The notes beneath the pieces were generated by a model. The model saw nothing but the letters and a program-made list of their open reading frames with translations. It was not told where the DNA came from and searched no databases. The position numbers and the translations under genes were made by a program. A stretch of 32,317 nt of DNA, from the NCBI GenBank assembly GCA_017404065.1, contig JAFRDB010000005.1, forward strand, positions 1 through 32,317, given 5' to 3'. Source of the stretch: Clostridia bacterium (GTDB lineage: Bacteria; Bacillota; Clostridia; UBA1381). This document shows, in pieces, positions 21,917-31,803 of this stretch. Position 1 is the stretch's first letter. Each line of letters starts with the position of its first letter.

Positions 21917-24697
21917 ATGAAGAAAATAAAAAAAATGATATCACTTTTGACTGCGGCTTCAATGCTGTGTTCGATGGCGTTTTTTTCAACAGGAGCTGCG
22001 GCGTCGTCAGATATAACCTATACATTTGATGACGGAAACACTGACGGCTGGACCTTTACGCAGGACACAGGGGTAGTTGACGGTAAATTAAAGATCCGGA
22101 ACCATACATCCGGTGAAAACTGGGGCAGTGTAATAAATGCGGAGCTTGCTATTCCGACATTAGACGCGAACTCAGAGTATGATATTACATGGGACTGGTC
22201 GACTGATGCAACGGAGACAACAGCGTGGTTTAATACTGCATTCAGCGGTAAAAATTATTACCACGGCGGAACCAATAATATTTATGGTAAGAGTATAAGC
22301 ATAAGCGGCAACACCTCCGAGGACAGAATACATATAGACACAAGCACAAATACATTTACGATATATGTAAACGATCAGACCGTCGAAAGCGGAACTATGA
22401 GCTCATTAAGCGGGCTGTCGTTGAGATTTTACGCCGTAGGCAACAATTATCAGCACTACATAGATAATTTAAGCATACAAAAGGCAGGGCAGGAGCAGGA
22501 GCCGGAAAGCTCTGTATGGACTATGCTCAGAGACGGCTCTGAAATCGATGAGGAAAACAACAGTGTGCACCTTGCGACCGGCTGGGACAGAGCGGTTAGG
22601 TATACTCCAAATCTGGCGGAAACGGGTACCTATGAGATATCGTGGACATGGAGCGGAGCAGCGGGTGAATACGGAGCGTTTTCACTGCTTGCAGATCTAT
22701 GCGATGGCGAGGGTACACGGTTAAGCCAATATGTGCTTGGTCATCGTATGGATGCACAAACATGGCCCGATGCTACAATTTTCAAGGCAGGAAATCCGAC
22801 AACGGATAAGGTAACGATAAATACTGAAACAGGTGAATGGACAGCAACTGTCAATGGAACAGTTGTATCCTCCGGAACAAATTATACGAGCAACGGCTAT
22901 TCTATAGTGTTCAGTTCGCCAAATGACGCAGCGTGCTATATCACTGATATCACAGTCACAAAAGTCGGAGCGAATACAGGATCTCTATGGACTTTGCTCA
23001 GAGATGGCTCTGAAATCGATGAGGAAAATAATAGAGTGCACCTTGCGACCGGCTGGGACAGAGCGGTTAGGTATACTCCAAATCTGGCGGAAACGGGTAC
23101 CTATGAGATATCGTGGACATGGAGCGGAGCAGCGGGTGAATACGGAGCATTTTCGCTGCTTGCAGACCTGTGTGACGGCGAAGGTACACGACTAAGCCAA
23201 TATGTGCTTGGACACCGGATGGATACAAGAACATGGCCTGACGCAACTATTTTCTATGCGGGCAATCCGACAACAGATAAGGTAACGATAAATACTGAAA
23301 CAGGTGAATGGACTGCAACGGTCAATGGAACAGTTGTTTCCTCCGGAACAAATCAGGCAAGCAACGGCTATTCGATAGTCTTCAGCTCGCCAAATGACGC
23401 AGAATGCTATATCAATAATATCTCAGTCAGATATTTAGATGTCGATACACAGCCTAAAAGCGGAATCCTGTCATACAATTTCGATGACGGCAATATATCC
23501 GGTATAAGCGGAGATTGTACATATTTTGTAGATTCCGGCAGCCTTAAGGTTCAGGGCAGCAGCAAAAAATTGAGCTTTAGTACGGGTGAGCTTACAAGCG
23601 GTGTTATTAAAAGCTCGATTGATCTGAACTTTGCCGGTGTTGCAGGTGCAAACGGCAGTGATGGAAACTGCTTCCTGAATATAGGCTGGACGAGCTCTGT
23701 CGGTATAGATTCGGTTCCGCGCGCGGGCTACAGATTCAATTATAACAGCGGTGTGCTCAATGTTACAGAGATTAATACATGGTCGGAACGAACGATAAAC
23801 AGCGATTTGGATGCATGGTATACCATGACTGCAGTGATAGACCTTGACAGTGCGACAGCTGATTTGTCATTGAAGAATCGCAGTACGGGCGTTGTGCTTG
23901 CTTCATACAGCACCGGCTTCAGCGGTGATTTGTCAAAGCTGGATATGTGGGTGCGTATACCGAGCGGAAGTTGCTTCCTGATGGATAATTTCACTGTGGA
24001 TTATTCAACCGATATCATGCCTGATATTGCGTCTGCGATATATACTGCTGAAAATACGGCAACTGCGCTTGATGAGAACACAGCAATGACGGTTTCTCCT
24101 TATGCGGACAGCATAATAGTTGAATTTAATCAGCCGCCGAGCAGCTACAACATAGAAGATTATGTGTCAGTAACCGGGAATAACGGTGCTTTGGTTCCGG
24201 CGGATGTGAGCATAAGCGGCAAGGAGCTTGTGATAATCCCGAAGGATCCGTTTATGGGCGGAGACAGCTATAATATAAATATATCAAAGGATATATATAT
24301 GTTAAACGGTATGCAGCTTGGAATAAATGTATCATATCCGTTCGCGGCCTCGGCAAGTGAAGTGATCGGCGAGATAACAGGAGTAACAACTCCGGACGGA
24401 GCTGATATAACCGATCTTTCGGGAATGAAGGAAAATCAAAGCTTCAAGGTTAATGTATCTGCAAGGAACGCAACAAGCCATGATGCGGAGCTGGCACTTA
24501 TAGTGACATATTATGACGAGGACATGATGCTTACCGATAACGATGTAACATATATTACATACGGAACAGATACGAGGGTTATGGACTTCACAAAGGAGCT
24601 TACTCTTAAAAATACTACCGCAAGCAAGGTGAAAATATTCCTGTGGCGCGGCTTTGAGGAGTATGTCCCCATTTGTGCGGAAAAGGTTTTTGAATGA
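21917..24697 (+). CDS. secreted multi-module carbohydrate-binding-like protein
   Basis: A 926-aa secreted protein with no recognised catalytic domain. The signal peptide ends near AAASS (about 31). Then come a beta-sandwich module (about 33-190, FDDGNTDGWTF to YIDNLSI), two almost identical 157-residue modules (about 198-354 and 355-511), a fourth module (about 516-690, SYNFDDGNISGI to FLMDNFTVDY), an Ig-like module (about 697-810, IVEFNQPPSSYNIEDYV) and a terminal module ending KVKIFLWRGFEEYVP. The D-WTF, aspartate-rich and Y-DN-S patterns are those of glycan-binding sandwiches. It may bind the substrate of the two flanking GH39-like enzymes. The ribosome site is AAGGAGG, 14 bp after the previous stop. 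Confidence 0.75.
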   Translation: MKKIKKMISLLTAASMLCSMAFFSTGAAASSDITYTFDDGNTDGWTFTQDTGVVDGKLKIRNHTSGENWGSVINAELAIPTLDANSEYDITWDWSTDATETTAWFNTAFSGKNYYHGGTNNIYGKSISISGNTSEDRIHIDTSTNTFTIYVNDQTVESGTMSSLSGLSLRFYAVGNNYQHYIDNLSIQKAGQEQEPESSVWTMLRDGSEIDEENNSVHLATGWDRAVRYTPNLAETGTYEISWTWSGAAGEYGAFSLLADLCDGEGTRLSQYVLGHRMDAQTWPDATIFKAGNPTTDKVTINTETGEWTATVNGTVVSSGTNYTSNGYSIVFSSPNDAACYITDITVTKVGANTGSLWTLLRDGSEIDEENNRVHLATGWDRAVRYTPNLAETGTYEISWTWSGAAGEYGAFSLLADLCDGEGTRLSQYVLGHRMDTRTWPDATIFYAGNPTTDKVTINTETGEWTATVNGTVVSSGTNQASNGYSIVFSSPNDAECYINNISVRYLDVDTQPKSGILSYNFDDGNISGISGDCTYFVDSGSLKVQGSSKKLSFSTGELTSGVIKSSIDLNFAGVAGANGSDGNCFLNIGWTSSVGIDSVPRAGYRFNYNSGVLNVTEINTWSERTINSDLDAWYTMTAVIDLDSATADLSLKNRSTGVVLASYSTGFSGDLSKLDMWVRIPSGSCFLMDNFTVDYSTDIMPDIASAIYTAENTATALDENTAMTVSPYADSIIVEFNQPPSSYNIEDYVSVTGNNGALVPADVSISGKELVIIPKDPFMGGDSYNINISKDIYMLNGMQLGINVSYPFAASASEVIGEITGVTTPDGADITDLSGMKENQSFKVNVSARNATSHDAELALIVTYYDEDMMLTDNDVTYITYGTDTRVMDFTKELTLKNTTASKVKIFLWRGFEEYVPICAEKVFE
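22511..23449 (+). repeat. near-identical tandem duplication of a 471-bp module
   Basis: Two copies are offset by exactly 471 bp (157 codons). A block of 113 bp (22565-22677 against 23036-23148) is identical in every base including third codon positions, and the protein copies differ at only about a dozen residues. The flanking modules are far more diverged. This is a recent duplication or a pair kept alike by gene conversion, and a site prone to further expansion or loss. Confidence 0.9.
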
Positions 24698-24722
24698 TTG
24701 ACCCCTTGCAAAGGAGGCAAAA

Positions 24723-27512
24723 ATGAAAATAACGAAAATATTATCTGCGGCATTGGCGGTTGTGTTGTCACTCGCGCCTCTTACCGCTCCGGTATCTGCC
24801 GACAGCGGGATAAGCGCAGAGGTCAGCCTCTCGGGGGTAAGCGTAGGCAATATTTGCTCGCAGGCTGAGGATGTGGTCGTAAACATCACCACTTCAAACC
24901 GTGAGGCATATGCTGTATACGGGATCACAACAAGTATTACGGTAACAAATAATACGCTTGGCTCAACTGTATGGACAAATACCGATACATTTGATATAAA
25001 CGCAAACGCGCGCAGCGTAAAGAGCTATACACCTGTTTTCGGTACACGCGGATATGGCGATCTTACGCTCAGCATATCAGTAAAAAACGGCAGTGTGAGC
25101 ATATATGAGAACAGCTACAGCCTTACGCGCGTTAAGCAGCCCTCGGCTCTTAACTATTCACTGGGCTACAGCGTAAACCACGGCTTTGTATATAAAGCTC
25201 CGGCATGGACAAATGAAACAGCGGAGATAATCATAAACGCGGCACAAAAAACAGGTGTCGGTTATATACGCGACGGGATCGAGTGGATAATCATTGAACA
25301 GTCTAAGGGCAGCCGTGTAATGCCGGCTGGCTCGGTAGAATTTTACAGACAGCTAAAAAACGCCGGTATAAAGGTGATATTTGTTCTTGCCTACGGCAAT
25401 CCGCTATATGGCGGAGCGGCAACTCATTTCCCGAACACCGACGCGCAGCGGACGGCATTTGTGAACTATTGTCAGTATGTTGCGCAGCAGCTTAACGGCA
25501 TAGTGTATGATTACGAGCTGTGGAACGAGCCGGATCTTGATTATGCAAATGCGGACGGCGCGGGCGGCGCGGAATATGCGGCACTTGCAAAGGCAGTATA
25601 TCCAAAGCTCAAGGCGGTAAATTCCTCCAATAAGCTTGTCAGCTTTGCCACATCCTCGGTAAACTCGACCTTTTGGAGCCAGGCGGTCAATGCGGGTGTA
25701 TTGAACTATACGGATACGGTCAGCTATCACACATATTTCAGCGGCTCTCCGGAAAGTGCATCATCTACATTTTACGATGTATCGTCAAACGCGCGCGGCT
25801 ATACCACGAAGCCTATATGGATGACCGAGACGGGTTATACGACATATACCTACAGCGAGGCAGAACAGGCGGCAAATGTGGCAAAGCTGCAGGCGGTAAT
25901 GAAGGATGACGGCAAGGTATCTGCTATGTTCTACTATTCACTAATGGACAGAGCATCAGGGGTCACCGGCGGTGAGCTGTACTTCGGTCAGCTCAGATCG
26001 GACGGGACCGCGAAGCCGGGCTTCGCAGCAGCGGCATTTGCAAACAGTGTTTTAGGAACAGCCTCTGCCGCGGGCAAAAGCTCTGATAAGAAAACAGAGG
26101 GTGTTCTTTGGAACAAAAAGACATATTACATATATGACTACCGCTTCACAGGCACAGCCGGTGAGCAGATCGCGGTCGCGTTTACAAGCGGCAACAGCTA
26201 CTCAAAGACATATTCCTTTACAGCGCAGCCGGGGTATAAGCTTAGGGTCTATGATATGTACGGCAACCTTGAATCGACCGGTGGCTCAAGCTCAACGAGC
26301 ATAACCGTAACAACGGTGCCTAAATATCTCATATATGCGCCCGAATCGGCATCGGAGCCGGAGCCGGTGGAGGAACCGGTCGTGCCTGATTGCAAAATAG
26401 ATGTAACCGATGGCGGAATAATAAACATTTCCGGCACATCAGCGGATAAATATGTTTCCGTAATGGCGTTTGAGAGCGGAAAAACTATACGCGAGAGTGT
26501 GGTTATGGATCAGCTCACAGTAGATGAAAATCATCACTTTGAGACCTCGTTCAAGCTGCCGGATGATAAGCTGTATCTAATCAAGGTGTCTGAAAAAATG
26601 ACATTAAAGCAGCTTGCAGCAGCGCCGGGCGTGGGGGTTCTGTTTGATTTCTATGCAAACGGGAATAAGGTAGGCAGCCTTGCAGATATAGACCTCACAT
26701 CCACCGCAGCCTTTGGCAGCAATGCGAGCGTCTTATATAAATATTCTACGTATGAGGATTTTGACCATGCATTTGATTGGAGCACAAATGCCGATAAGAC
26801 CGGCTGGGATTTCGCATGGACAAGCGGACCGGTGGACTATAACGGTGAAAAGGTTCAGGTCATTGGTGCGGACGGATGGACAAGCCTTGAATATTACGGG
26901 GATATAGTATCCTCAGGCAAGTGGACAGCTATGGTCGATGTGTGCTTTGACACAGGCTACGGAGACGCGGCTATACCGAGCGCCGACTGCGATCTTGCGG
27001 ATATCAAGTTCGGCAGCGGCAATAACGAAAATTCGCGCGGCGGCTACTTCCGCTATAACGCATCGGACGGAACAATAAGCGTGGCGTGTCAGGATCACTG
27101 GCAGAACTTCTTAACAGGACTTGAGCTTGGCAAATGGTACACGCTGCGCCTTGATGCTGATCTTGACAGTGACACATGTACAGTGTCTGTCCGTGACAGA
27201 AGGAGCGGCAGACTTTTAGGAAGCTATAATACAAACTTTATAGATAATGCTTCCTACGCATATCTCCAGGGCTTGTGCAACAGATTGACTATGATAGATA
27301 ACCTCATCACATTCAGAGATAACTCTGACAATAGCGTTATCGGCTTTGCGGCTGTATATAACGGCGAGAGCTTTATAAATACCTCTATAGAGAGCGGAGC
27401 AACGATAAGCTTTGACGGGATAGATGTAAGTAATGCCGACAAGGTAAAGCTTATGCTATGGGAGGATCTCGATGCTCTGCGTCCGTATATAAGCGCGGTA
27501 ACGATCAAATAA
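24723..27512 (+). CDS. secreted GH39-like glycoside hydrolase with C-terminal binding modules
   Basis: A 929-aa secreted protein. The signal peptide ends at PVSADS (about 27). An N-terminal beta-sandwich (about 30-140) precedes the clan-A barrel (about 145-440) with acid/base Glu269 (ELWNEPDLDY) and nucleophile Glu369 (IWMTETGY). The barrel also has YIRDGIEWIIIEQ and VIFVLAYGN. A beta-domain with RVYDMYGN follows, then a proline/glutamate linker near 547 and at least two beta-rich modules. The C-terminus KVKLMLWEDLDALRPY matches the end of the 926-aa protein before it. It is a paralogue in role of the 1163-aa enzyme but with a shorter insert pattern and no CBM9. Ribosome site AAAGGAGG. Substrate unknown. 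Confidence 0.8.
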   Translation: MKITKILSAALAVVLSLAPLTAPVSADSGISAEVSLSGVSVGNICSQAEDVVVNITTSNREAYAVYGITTSITVTNNTLGSTVWTNTDTFDINANARSVKSYTPVFGTRGYGDLTLSISVKNGSVSIYENSYSLTRVKQPSALNYSLGYSVNHGFVYKAPAWTNETAEIIINAAQKTGVGYIRDGIEWIIIEQSKGSRVMPAGSVEFYRQLKNAGIKVIFVLAYGNPLYGGAATHFPNTDAQRTAFVNYCQYVAQQLNGIVYDYELWNEPDLDYANADGAGGAEYAALAKAVYPKLKAVNSSNKLVSFATSSVNSTFWSQAVNAGVLNYTDTVSYHTYFSGSPESASSTFYDVSSNARGYTTKPIWMTETGYTTYTYSEAEQAANVAKLQAVMKDDGKVSAMFYYSLMDRASGVTGGELYFGQLRSDGTAKPGFAAAAFANSVLGTASAAGKSSDKKTEGVLWNKKTYYIYDYRFTGTAGEQIAVAFTSGNSYSKTYSFTAQPGYKLRVYDMYGNLESTGGSSSTSITVTTVPKYLIYAPESASEPEPVEEPVVPDCKIDVTDGGIINISGTSADKYVSVMAFESGKTIRESVVMDQLTVDENHHFETSFKLPDDKLYLIKVSEKMTLKQLAAAPGVGVLFDFYANGNKVGSLADIDLTSTAAFGSNASVLYKYSTYEDFDHAFDWSTNADKTGWDFAWTSGPVDYNGEKVQVIGADGWTSLEYYGDIVSSGKWTAMVDVCFDTGYGDAAIPSADCDLADIKFGSGNNENSRGGYFRYNASDGTISVACQDHWQNFLTGLELGKWYTLRLDADLDSDTCTVSVRDRRSGRLLGSYNTNFIDNASYAYLQGLCNRLTMIDNLITFRDNSDNSVIGFAAVYNGESFINTSIESGATISFDGIDVSNADKVKLMLWEDLDALRPYISAVTIK

Positions 27513-27531
27513 AGGATGAAAGGAAAATCTT

Positions 27532-29169
27532 ATGAAAAAGTTGATACTTGCGATTGCTGCGGCAGCTGCCGCAGCAGTATCCGTAAACACGTATGCCGCC
27601 TGCACCGTTGACAGCTCTGCGGTGCCGGGTACGGTGAAAGTTTCCGGAACCGTAGAAAGCGGCGCAGAGAATGAATATCTATCCTTGCAGATAATCCCGG
27701 CGGATAAGGATATAAAGGCTCTTTATCTCAGCCCGGACGAAAACCCGCGGGTATATGCCGACCAGCTGAAAAGCGGAGAAGGCGGCAGCTTCGAGGCGGA
27801 GATAAGGATGGATGTACAAACGGGCAGCTACAAGCTATTTATATCCTCCGGCTCAGGGCAGACAGAAACGGAATTTCTGTTTGTGAATGCGGCGGATAAC
27901 AAAGCCGCACTTGAAAAGCTTCTTGCCGCCAAGGGTGACAAGGCGCAGTTCGCGGCAGCAGCAGAAGAGAATGCGGCGGTGCTTCTGTTTGATAATAAAT
28001 ATTACGGCAGCGTATCACGCTCGGATCTGTTCGAGCTGCTGCGCGGAGCCATAGGCAATTTCTCCTCCGGGGATGGCAAGGAGGCGGCAGCTGTCTTTGA
28101 CACCTGCTGCCTCATAACCGCCCTAAATGAGGGAAAGGTAAGCTCACTTGCGCAGGAGCTGAAGAATGAGGATATAACCGACAGAGATATTCTCGATTGG
28201 TTCGGAAGATTTAGTTCGGACACCGATGCGGACAAGTGGATAACCTCAAAGCTTTCGTGCCGGAGCTTCAGGTCGCGGCAGGAGTTTGAAAAGGGATTTG
28301 TTGAAGCTTTGGTACTATATACGGCATATAAGCCGGGCGGCTCGGGTAACATCAAAGCGGTTCTTACGCTTTTTGAAGACTATACGGGAATAAGCACCGC
28401 GGGTATATCCGACAAGACCTATTCGACTATATCCGGCAAGCAGTATACCGGTTACTCAGAGCTTAAGTCGGCTATCACAGCGGCGCAAAGCAGCTCCTCA
28501 TCGGGCGGCAGCTCAGGCGGTGGCGGCGGCGGTGGAGGTGGCGGCGTTTCGACCGTAAAGACAAGCAAAAGCGGCACCGGAACAGCATACACACCGTCGA
28601 TCCGGTCATCTGAGATACCGCCGCAGCTTATCACCTTCTCTGATATTGACGCATACCCGTGGGCGTATGAGGCGATAACCTCGCTTGCAAACAGGGGCAT
28701 TGTTTCGGGAACCGGTGATAGCGAATACACTCCGGAGCGGAGTGTAACGCGCGAGGAATTTATAAAGATGTTAAACGGCGCTCTCGGCATTGCCGAGGCG
28801 GAATACAGCAGCATATTTGATGATGTTGCGGCGGACGCATGGTATGCACCGTATGTCATCGCAGCGGCGCAAAACGGCATTTGTCAGGGCATTGGCGACA
28901 AGGAATTCGGCAGTGGACTGGAGCTTACGCGTCAGGATATGGCATGTCTTATATATAATGCGGTAAAGGACAAGCTCACAGCTTACGAGGATGCGGAGAG
29001 CTTTGCGGATCTCTCGGATATTGCCGATTACGCAGTCGAGGCTGTTACTGCGCTCCATAACGCAGGACTAATGAACGGCAAGGATAATAACATCTTCGAT
29101 CCGCGCGCAAGCGCGACGCGTGCCGAGACCGCAGTGGTCATATATTCGGTGCTTAATATGTTGAAATGA
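27532..29169 (+). CDS. S-layer-homology surface protein with Ser/Gly linker
   Basis: A 545-aa cell-wall-attached protein. The signal peptide ends at TYAACT (about 22). Residues 25-125 form a beta-sandwich (VSGTVESGAENEYL, GSYKLFISSG), 125-310 are helical, then an SSSSGGSS/poly-Gly linker near 320-340. Three SLH domains close the protein (about 365-545): FSDIDAYPWAYEAITSLANRGIVSGTG, FDDVAADAWYAPYVIAAAQNGI and FADLSDIADYAVEAVTALHNAGLMNG. SLH domains hold proteins to pyruvylated secondary cell-wall polymers. It could anchor or organise the secreted enzymes, but there is no cohesin or catalytic domain that I recognise. It lies 20 bp after the enzyme gene. Confidence 0.85.
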   Translation: MKKLILAIAAAAAAAVSVNTYAACTVDSSAVPGTVKVSGTVESGAENEYLSLQIIPADKDIKALYLSPDENPRVYADQLKSGEGGSFEAEIRMDVQTGSYKLFISSGSGQTETEFLFVNAADNKAALEKLLAAKGDKAQFAAAAEENAAVLLFDNKYYGSVSRSDLFELLRGAIGNFSSGDGKEAAAVFDTCCLITALNEGKVSSLAQELKNEDITDRDILDWFGRFSSDTDADKWITSKLSCRSFRSRQEFEKGFVEALVLYTAYKPGGSGNIKAVLTLFEDYTGISTAGISDKTYSTISGKQYTGYSELKSAITAAQSSSSSGGSSGGGGGGGGGGVSTVKTSKSGTGTAYTPSIRSSEIPPQLITFSDIDAYPWAYEAITSLANRGIVSGTGDSEYTPERSVTREEFIKMLNGALGIAEAEYSSIFDDVAADAWYAPYVIAAAQNGICQGIGDKEFGSGLELTRQDMACLIYNAVKDKLTAYEDAESFADLSDIADYAVEAVTALHNAGLMNGKDNNIFDPRASATRAETAVVIYSVLNMLK

Positions 29170-29179
29170 GGTGAGCGCG

Positions 29180-31789
29180 ATGAAAAAAATTATAAATATA
29201 CTCTTGACGGCAGCGCTCACAGCTTCGGTATATACGCCGGTATTCGCGGCACATCCGTTTAAGGATGTCCCCGACGGCGCGGTTGACGAGGCAGTGGACT
29301 TCATGGAAAGCTTCGGCATCATCCGCGGCTATGATGACGATACCTTCCGCCCGGACAATAACATCACCCGCGCCGAATTTGCAGTCTGCATAGCGCGTAT
29401 GATGAATCTTAATGAGCAGGATGACAGCGACAAGGCATATTTTGTCGATGTACCGCGTGACCATTGGGCGGCTGGCTCAATAGCGCAGCTCACCGAGCGC
29501 GGAATAATCTCCGGTTATGACGATCGCACCTTTGGTCTTAACGATAATGTAAGGACTGTTGATGCGTATAAGCTCATGGTGTCCATTTTGGGGTATGACA
29601 TCGTAGCCGAGCAGAACGGCGGATATCCGGCAGGATATATTGCCGCGGCGCAAAAGGCGGATATAACCGATAATGTCGGCAGCGCGGAGCTGCTGACCCG
29701 CGCGAACGCGGCGGTGATGATGTTCAATACGCTCAATGCAAACACAATGTCAATGGACTTTTCCGGATCAAAGCAGGTTTTTGAATCCGGCGAAGGCGAT
29801 ACGCTTTTAGAGCTGTACCGCAAAATTTCGAGCATTGAGGGAACCATAACCTCAGTACCTGGCACATCCATATACGGCGAAACGGCTGTCGGTCAGACCA
29901 CCATGAACATTGGTGACGAAAGCTTTATCATAGGTGACGGTGTCATTGCAGACACATCCGTTTTGGGACAGTATGTTACCGCATACTATGACGATTCGGA
30001 CAAGAATGATCCTGTTATAGTCTATTACTATATACATAAAAACAGTACGGATGAGATAATCGTCAATGCCGATGATATAGATAAGGATAAAACGACCTCC
30101 TCGCGCCTGTATTATTATGACGGGTCAAGGAGCAAAAGCGTAGAGATACCGTCTACCGCGTTTGTTATCTATAACGGTGTTGCCGCGGAATATAACGCTG
30201 ACACCTTCAAAATAGATAACGGCACGATCCGCCTTGTGCAGCTTAAGGGCGAGAGCAACAGACGGCTTATATTTATAGATGATGTCAAGACCGCAGTCGT
30301 CTCGGCAGTGGATGCCGACAAAGGGATCATCTATAACAAGCTTGGTGATATCCTTGATCTTGAGGGTGATTTTTCAAGCTACACACTGACCGATATAAAC
30401 GGTTATGACATAGCAATATCGCAGCTTGCAGAAAACAATGTCCTTTCGGTAAAAAAGAGCGCGAATGGCAGAGTGGATATAATAGTCTCCACCGTGCAGG
30501 TTACAGGTACCATAAACACTGTCGGCAGTGACGGCGATACGGTCCTTGTGACTGTAAACGGCGAGGAATACCACGTTGTTTCCGAGTACGGCGAAAAGAT
30601 GAAGATCAGTTTTTCTCCGTCGGACAGTGTTATCCTGTATCTTGACCAATACGGCAAGGCGGCATTTGCCCAAAGCAGCGACAGTATAAGTAACGCTCAG
30701 CTTGCGTTTATGATAAAGCTTTATCAGGACGATGACGAAAGCTATTATTGCAGATTATACACAAGGGGCAAGGAATTTGTCACATATCAGCTTGCCGAAA
30801 GCGTCAAGGTAGACGGTAAGAGCTGCAAGAGTGCAGAAAGGGCATGGGGCGCGATAACCGACCACGGCGGCGCATCGCAGCTCATATCCTACAGGCTCAA
30901 TTCCGACGGCAAGATAAACTATGTCGATACACCCTACATGGGTACGGGTGAAAATGACTATACCCTGCATGTGAGCTGTGCAAAGAATAGCTATGTTATG
31001 AAGGAGAGCGGAACAATGGGCGGTGTAGGTGTTCTGGATGCAGACGGTATCGTTTTCCAGATACCCGATGATAACCGTCTCGGAAATACAAATGAGTATA
31101 ACATTGTAAACTGCCGCGAGTATTTCCGTACTGTGACCTACAGCGATTTTGAAACATACAAGCTCACGCCCGATGCAGGCAAGGAGAAGCTTTGTGTTCA
31201 TCGCGGCAGCCACGGGAAAACGATAGATAGCGGAACAGTTGCTCTGCTTGTTACAAAGGTTACAGACGGCTTGAATGCTGACGGAGATGTAGTACCGACT
31301 GTTGAGGTGCTCTCACCGAATGGCAAGCAGGTGTATTATATCGAATCAAGCTATGCCGCAGGTACAGCCTACGGCAAGCTGCATCTGAAAAAAGGTGATC
31401 TTATCCGTGTGGGCACAGGCTCGACCGGGGATGTGAATGTTGTTGAGCGTGTTCTTGACCTTTCCGAGCCGCCGGTGATGGGCGAGAGTGACCGTTATCT
31501 CAAATGGCTCAACTCCTACTACCACGGCGGAACAAAGTTTACCTATGGCTACCCATACGACAAGGGCGACGGTGTTGTACAGATCTCGTATGAGCTTGGC
31601 GAGAAATATGACGAGGCGGCACCGGTGGGAACGGTGATCGTGTTTGATACCGGAAATAAGAGCAGAGACGAGGCATATATCGGCAGCTATAACGATATAC
31701 GCACCTATGCGGAGACCGGCGGCGACTGCGGCAGCATATTTGTCCAGTACGACCAGGGCATAATAAAGTCGGTCTATTACTTTAAATAA
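29180..31789 (+). CDS. SLH-domain surface protein with a large unknown C-terminal region
   Basis: An 869-aa secreted protein with SLH domains at the N-terminus, the opposite orientation to its neighbour. The signal peptide ends at PVFAAH. SLH 1 is FKDVPDGAVDEAVDFMESFGIIRGYDD, and SLH 2 is FVDVPRDHWAAGSIAQLTERGIISGYDD, followed by a less conserved third (to about 190, TRANAAVMMFNTL). From about 200 to 869 it is a long beta-rich region (repeated strand-turn patterns with GTI and YYYDGS-like pieces) with no known family recognised. The start is the ATG 6 nt after GAGGTG, and a GTG 9 nt earlier also fits the frame. It is probably a structural S-layer or scaffold component in the same transcript as the enzymes. 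Confidence 0.8.
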   Translation: MKKIINILLTAALTASVYTPVFAAHPFKDVPDGAVDEAVDFMESFGIIRGYDDDTFRPDNNITRAEFAVCIARMMNLNEQDDSDKAYFVDVPRDHWAAGSIAQLTERGIISGYDDRTFGLNDNVRTVDAYKLMVSILGYDIVAEQNGGYPAGYIAAAQKADITDNVGSAELLTRANAAVMMFNTLNANTMSMDFSGSKQVFESGEGDTLLELYRKISSIEGTITSVPGTSIYGETAVGQTTMNIGDESFIIGDGVIADTSVLGQYVTAYYDDSDKNDPVIVYYYIHKNSTDEIIVNADDIDKDKTTSSRLYYYDGSRSKSVEIPSTAFVIYNGVAAEYNADTFKIDNGTIRLVQLKGESNRRLIFIDDVKTAVVSAVDADKGIIYNKLGDILDLEGDFSSYTLTDINGYDIAISQLAENNVLSVKKSANGRVDIIVSTVQVTGTINTVGSDGDTVLVTVNGEEYHVVSEYGEKMKISFSPSDSVILYLDQYGKAAFAQSSDSISNAQLAFMIKLYQDDDESYYCRLYTRGKEFVTYQLAESVKVDGKSCKSAERAWGAITDHGGASQLISYRLNSDGKINYVDTPYMGTGENDYTLHVSCAKNSYVMKESGTMGGVGVLDADGIVFQIPDDNRLGNTNEYNIVNCREYFRTVTYSDFETYKLTPDAGKEKLCVHRGSHGKTIDSGTVALLVTKVTDGLNADGDVVPTVEVLSPNGKQVYYIESSYAAGTAYGKLHLKKGDLIRVGTGSTGDVNVVERVLDLSEPPVMGESDRYLKWLNSYYHGGTKFTYGYPYDKGDGVVQISYELGEKYDEAAPVGTVIVFDTGNKSRDEAYIGSYNDIRTYAETGGDCGSIFVQYDQGIIKSVYYFK

Positions 31790-31803
31790 GTCCGTCCCCA
31801 TGT

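Noticed and set aside
28452..28880. Minus-strand frame with a proline run
   Set aside because: The prolines are the complement of the poly-glycine linker codons of the SLH protein.
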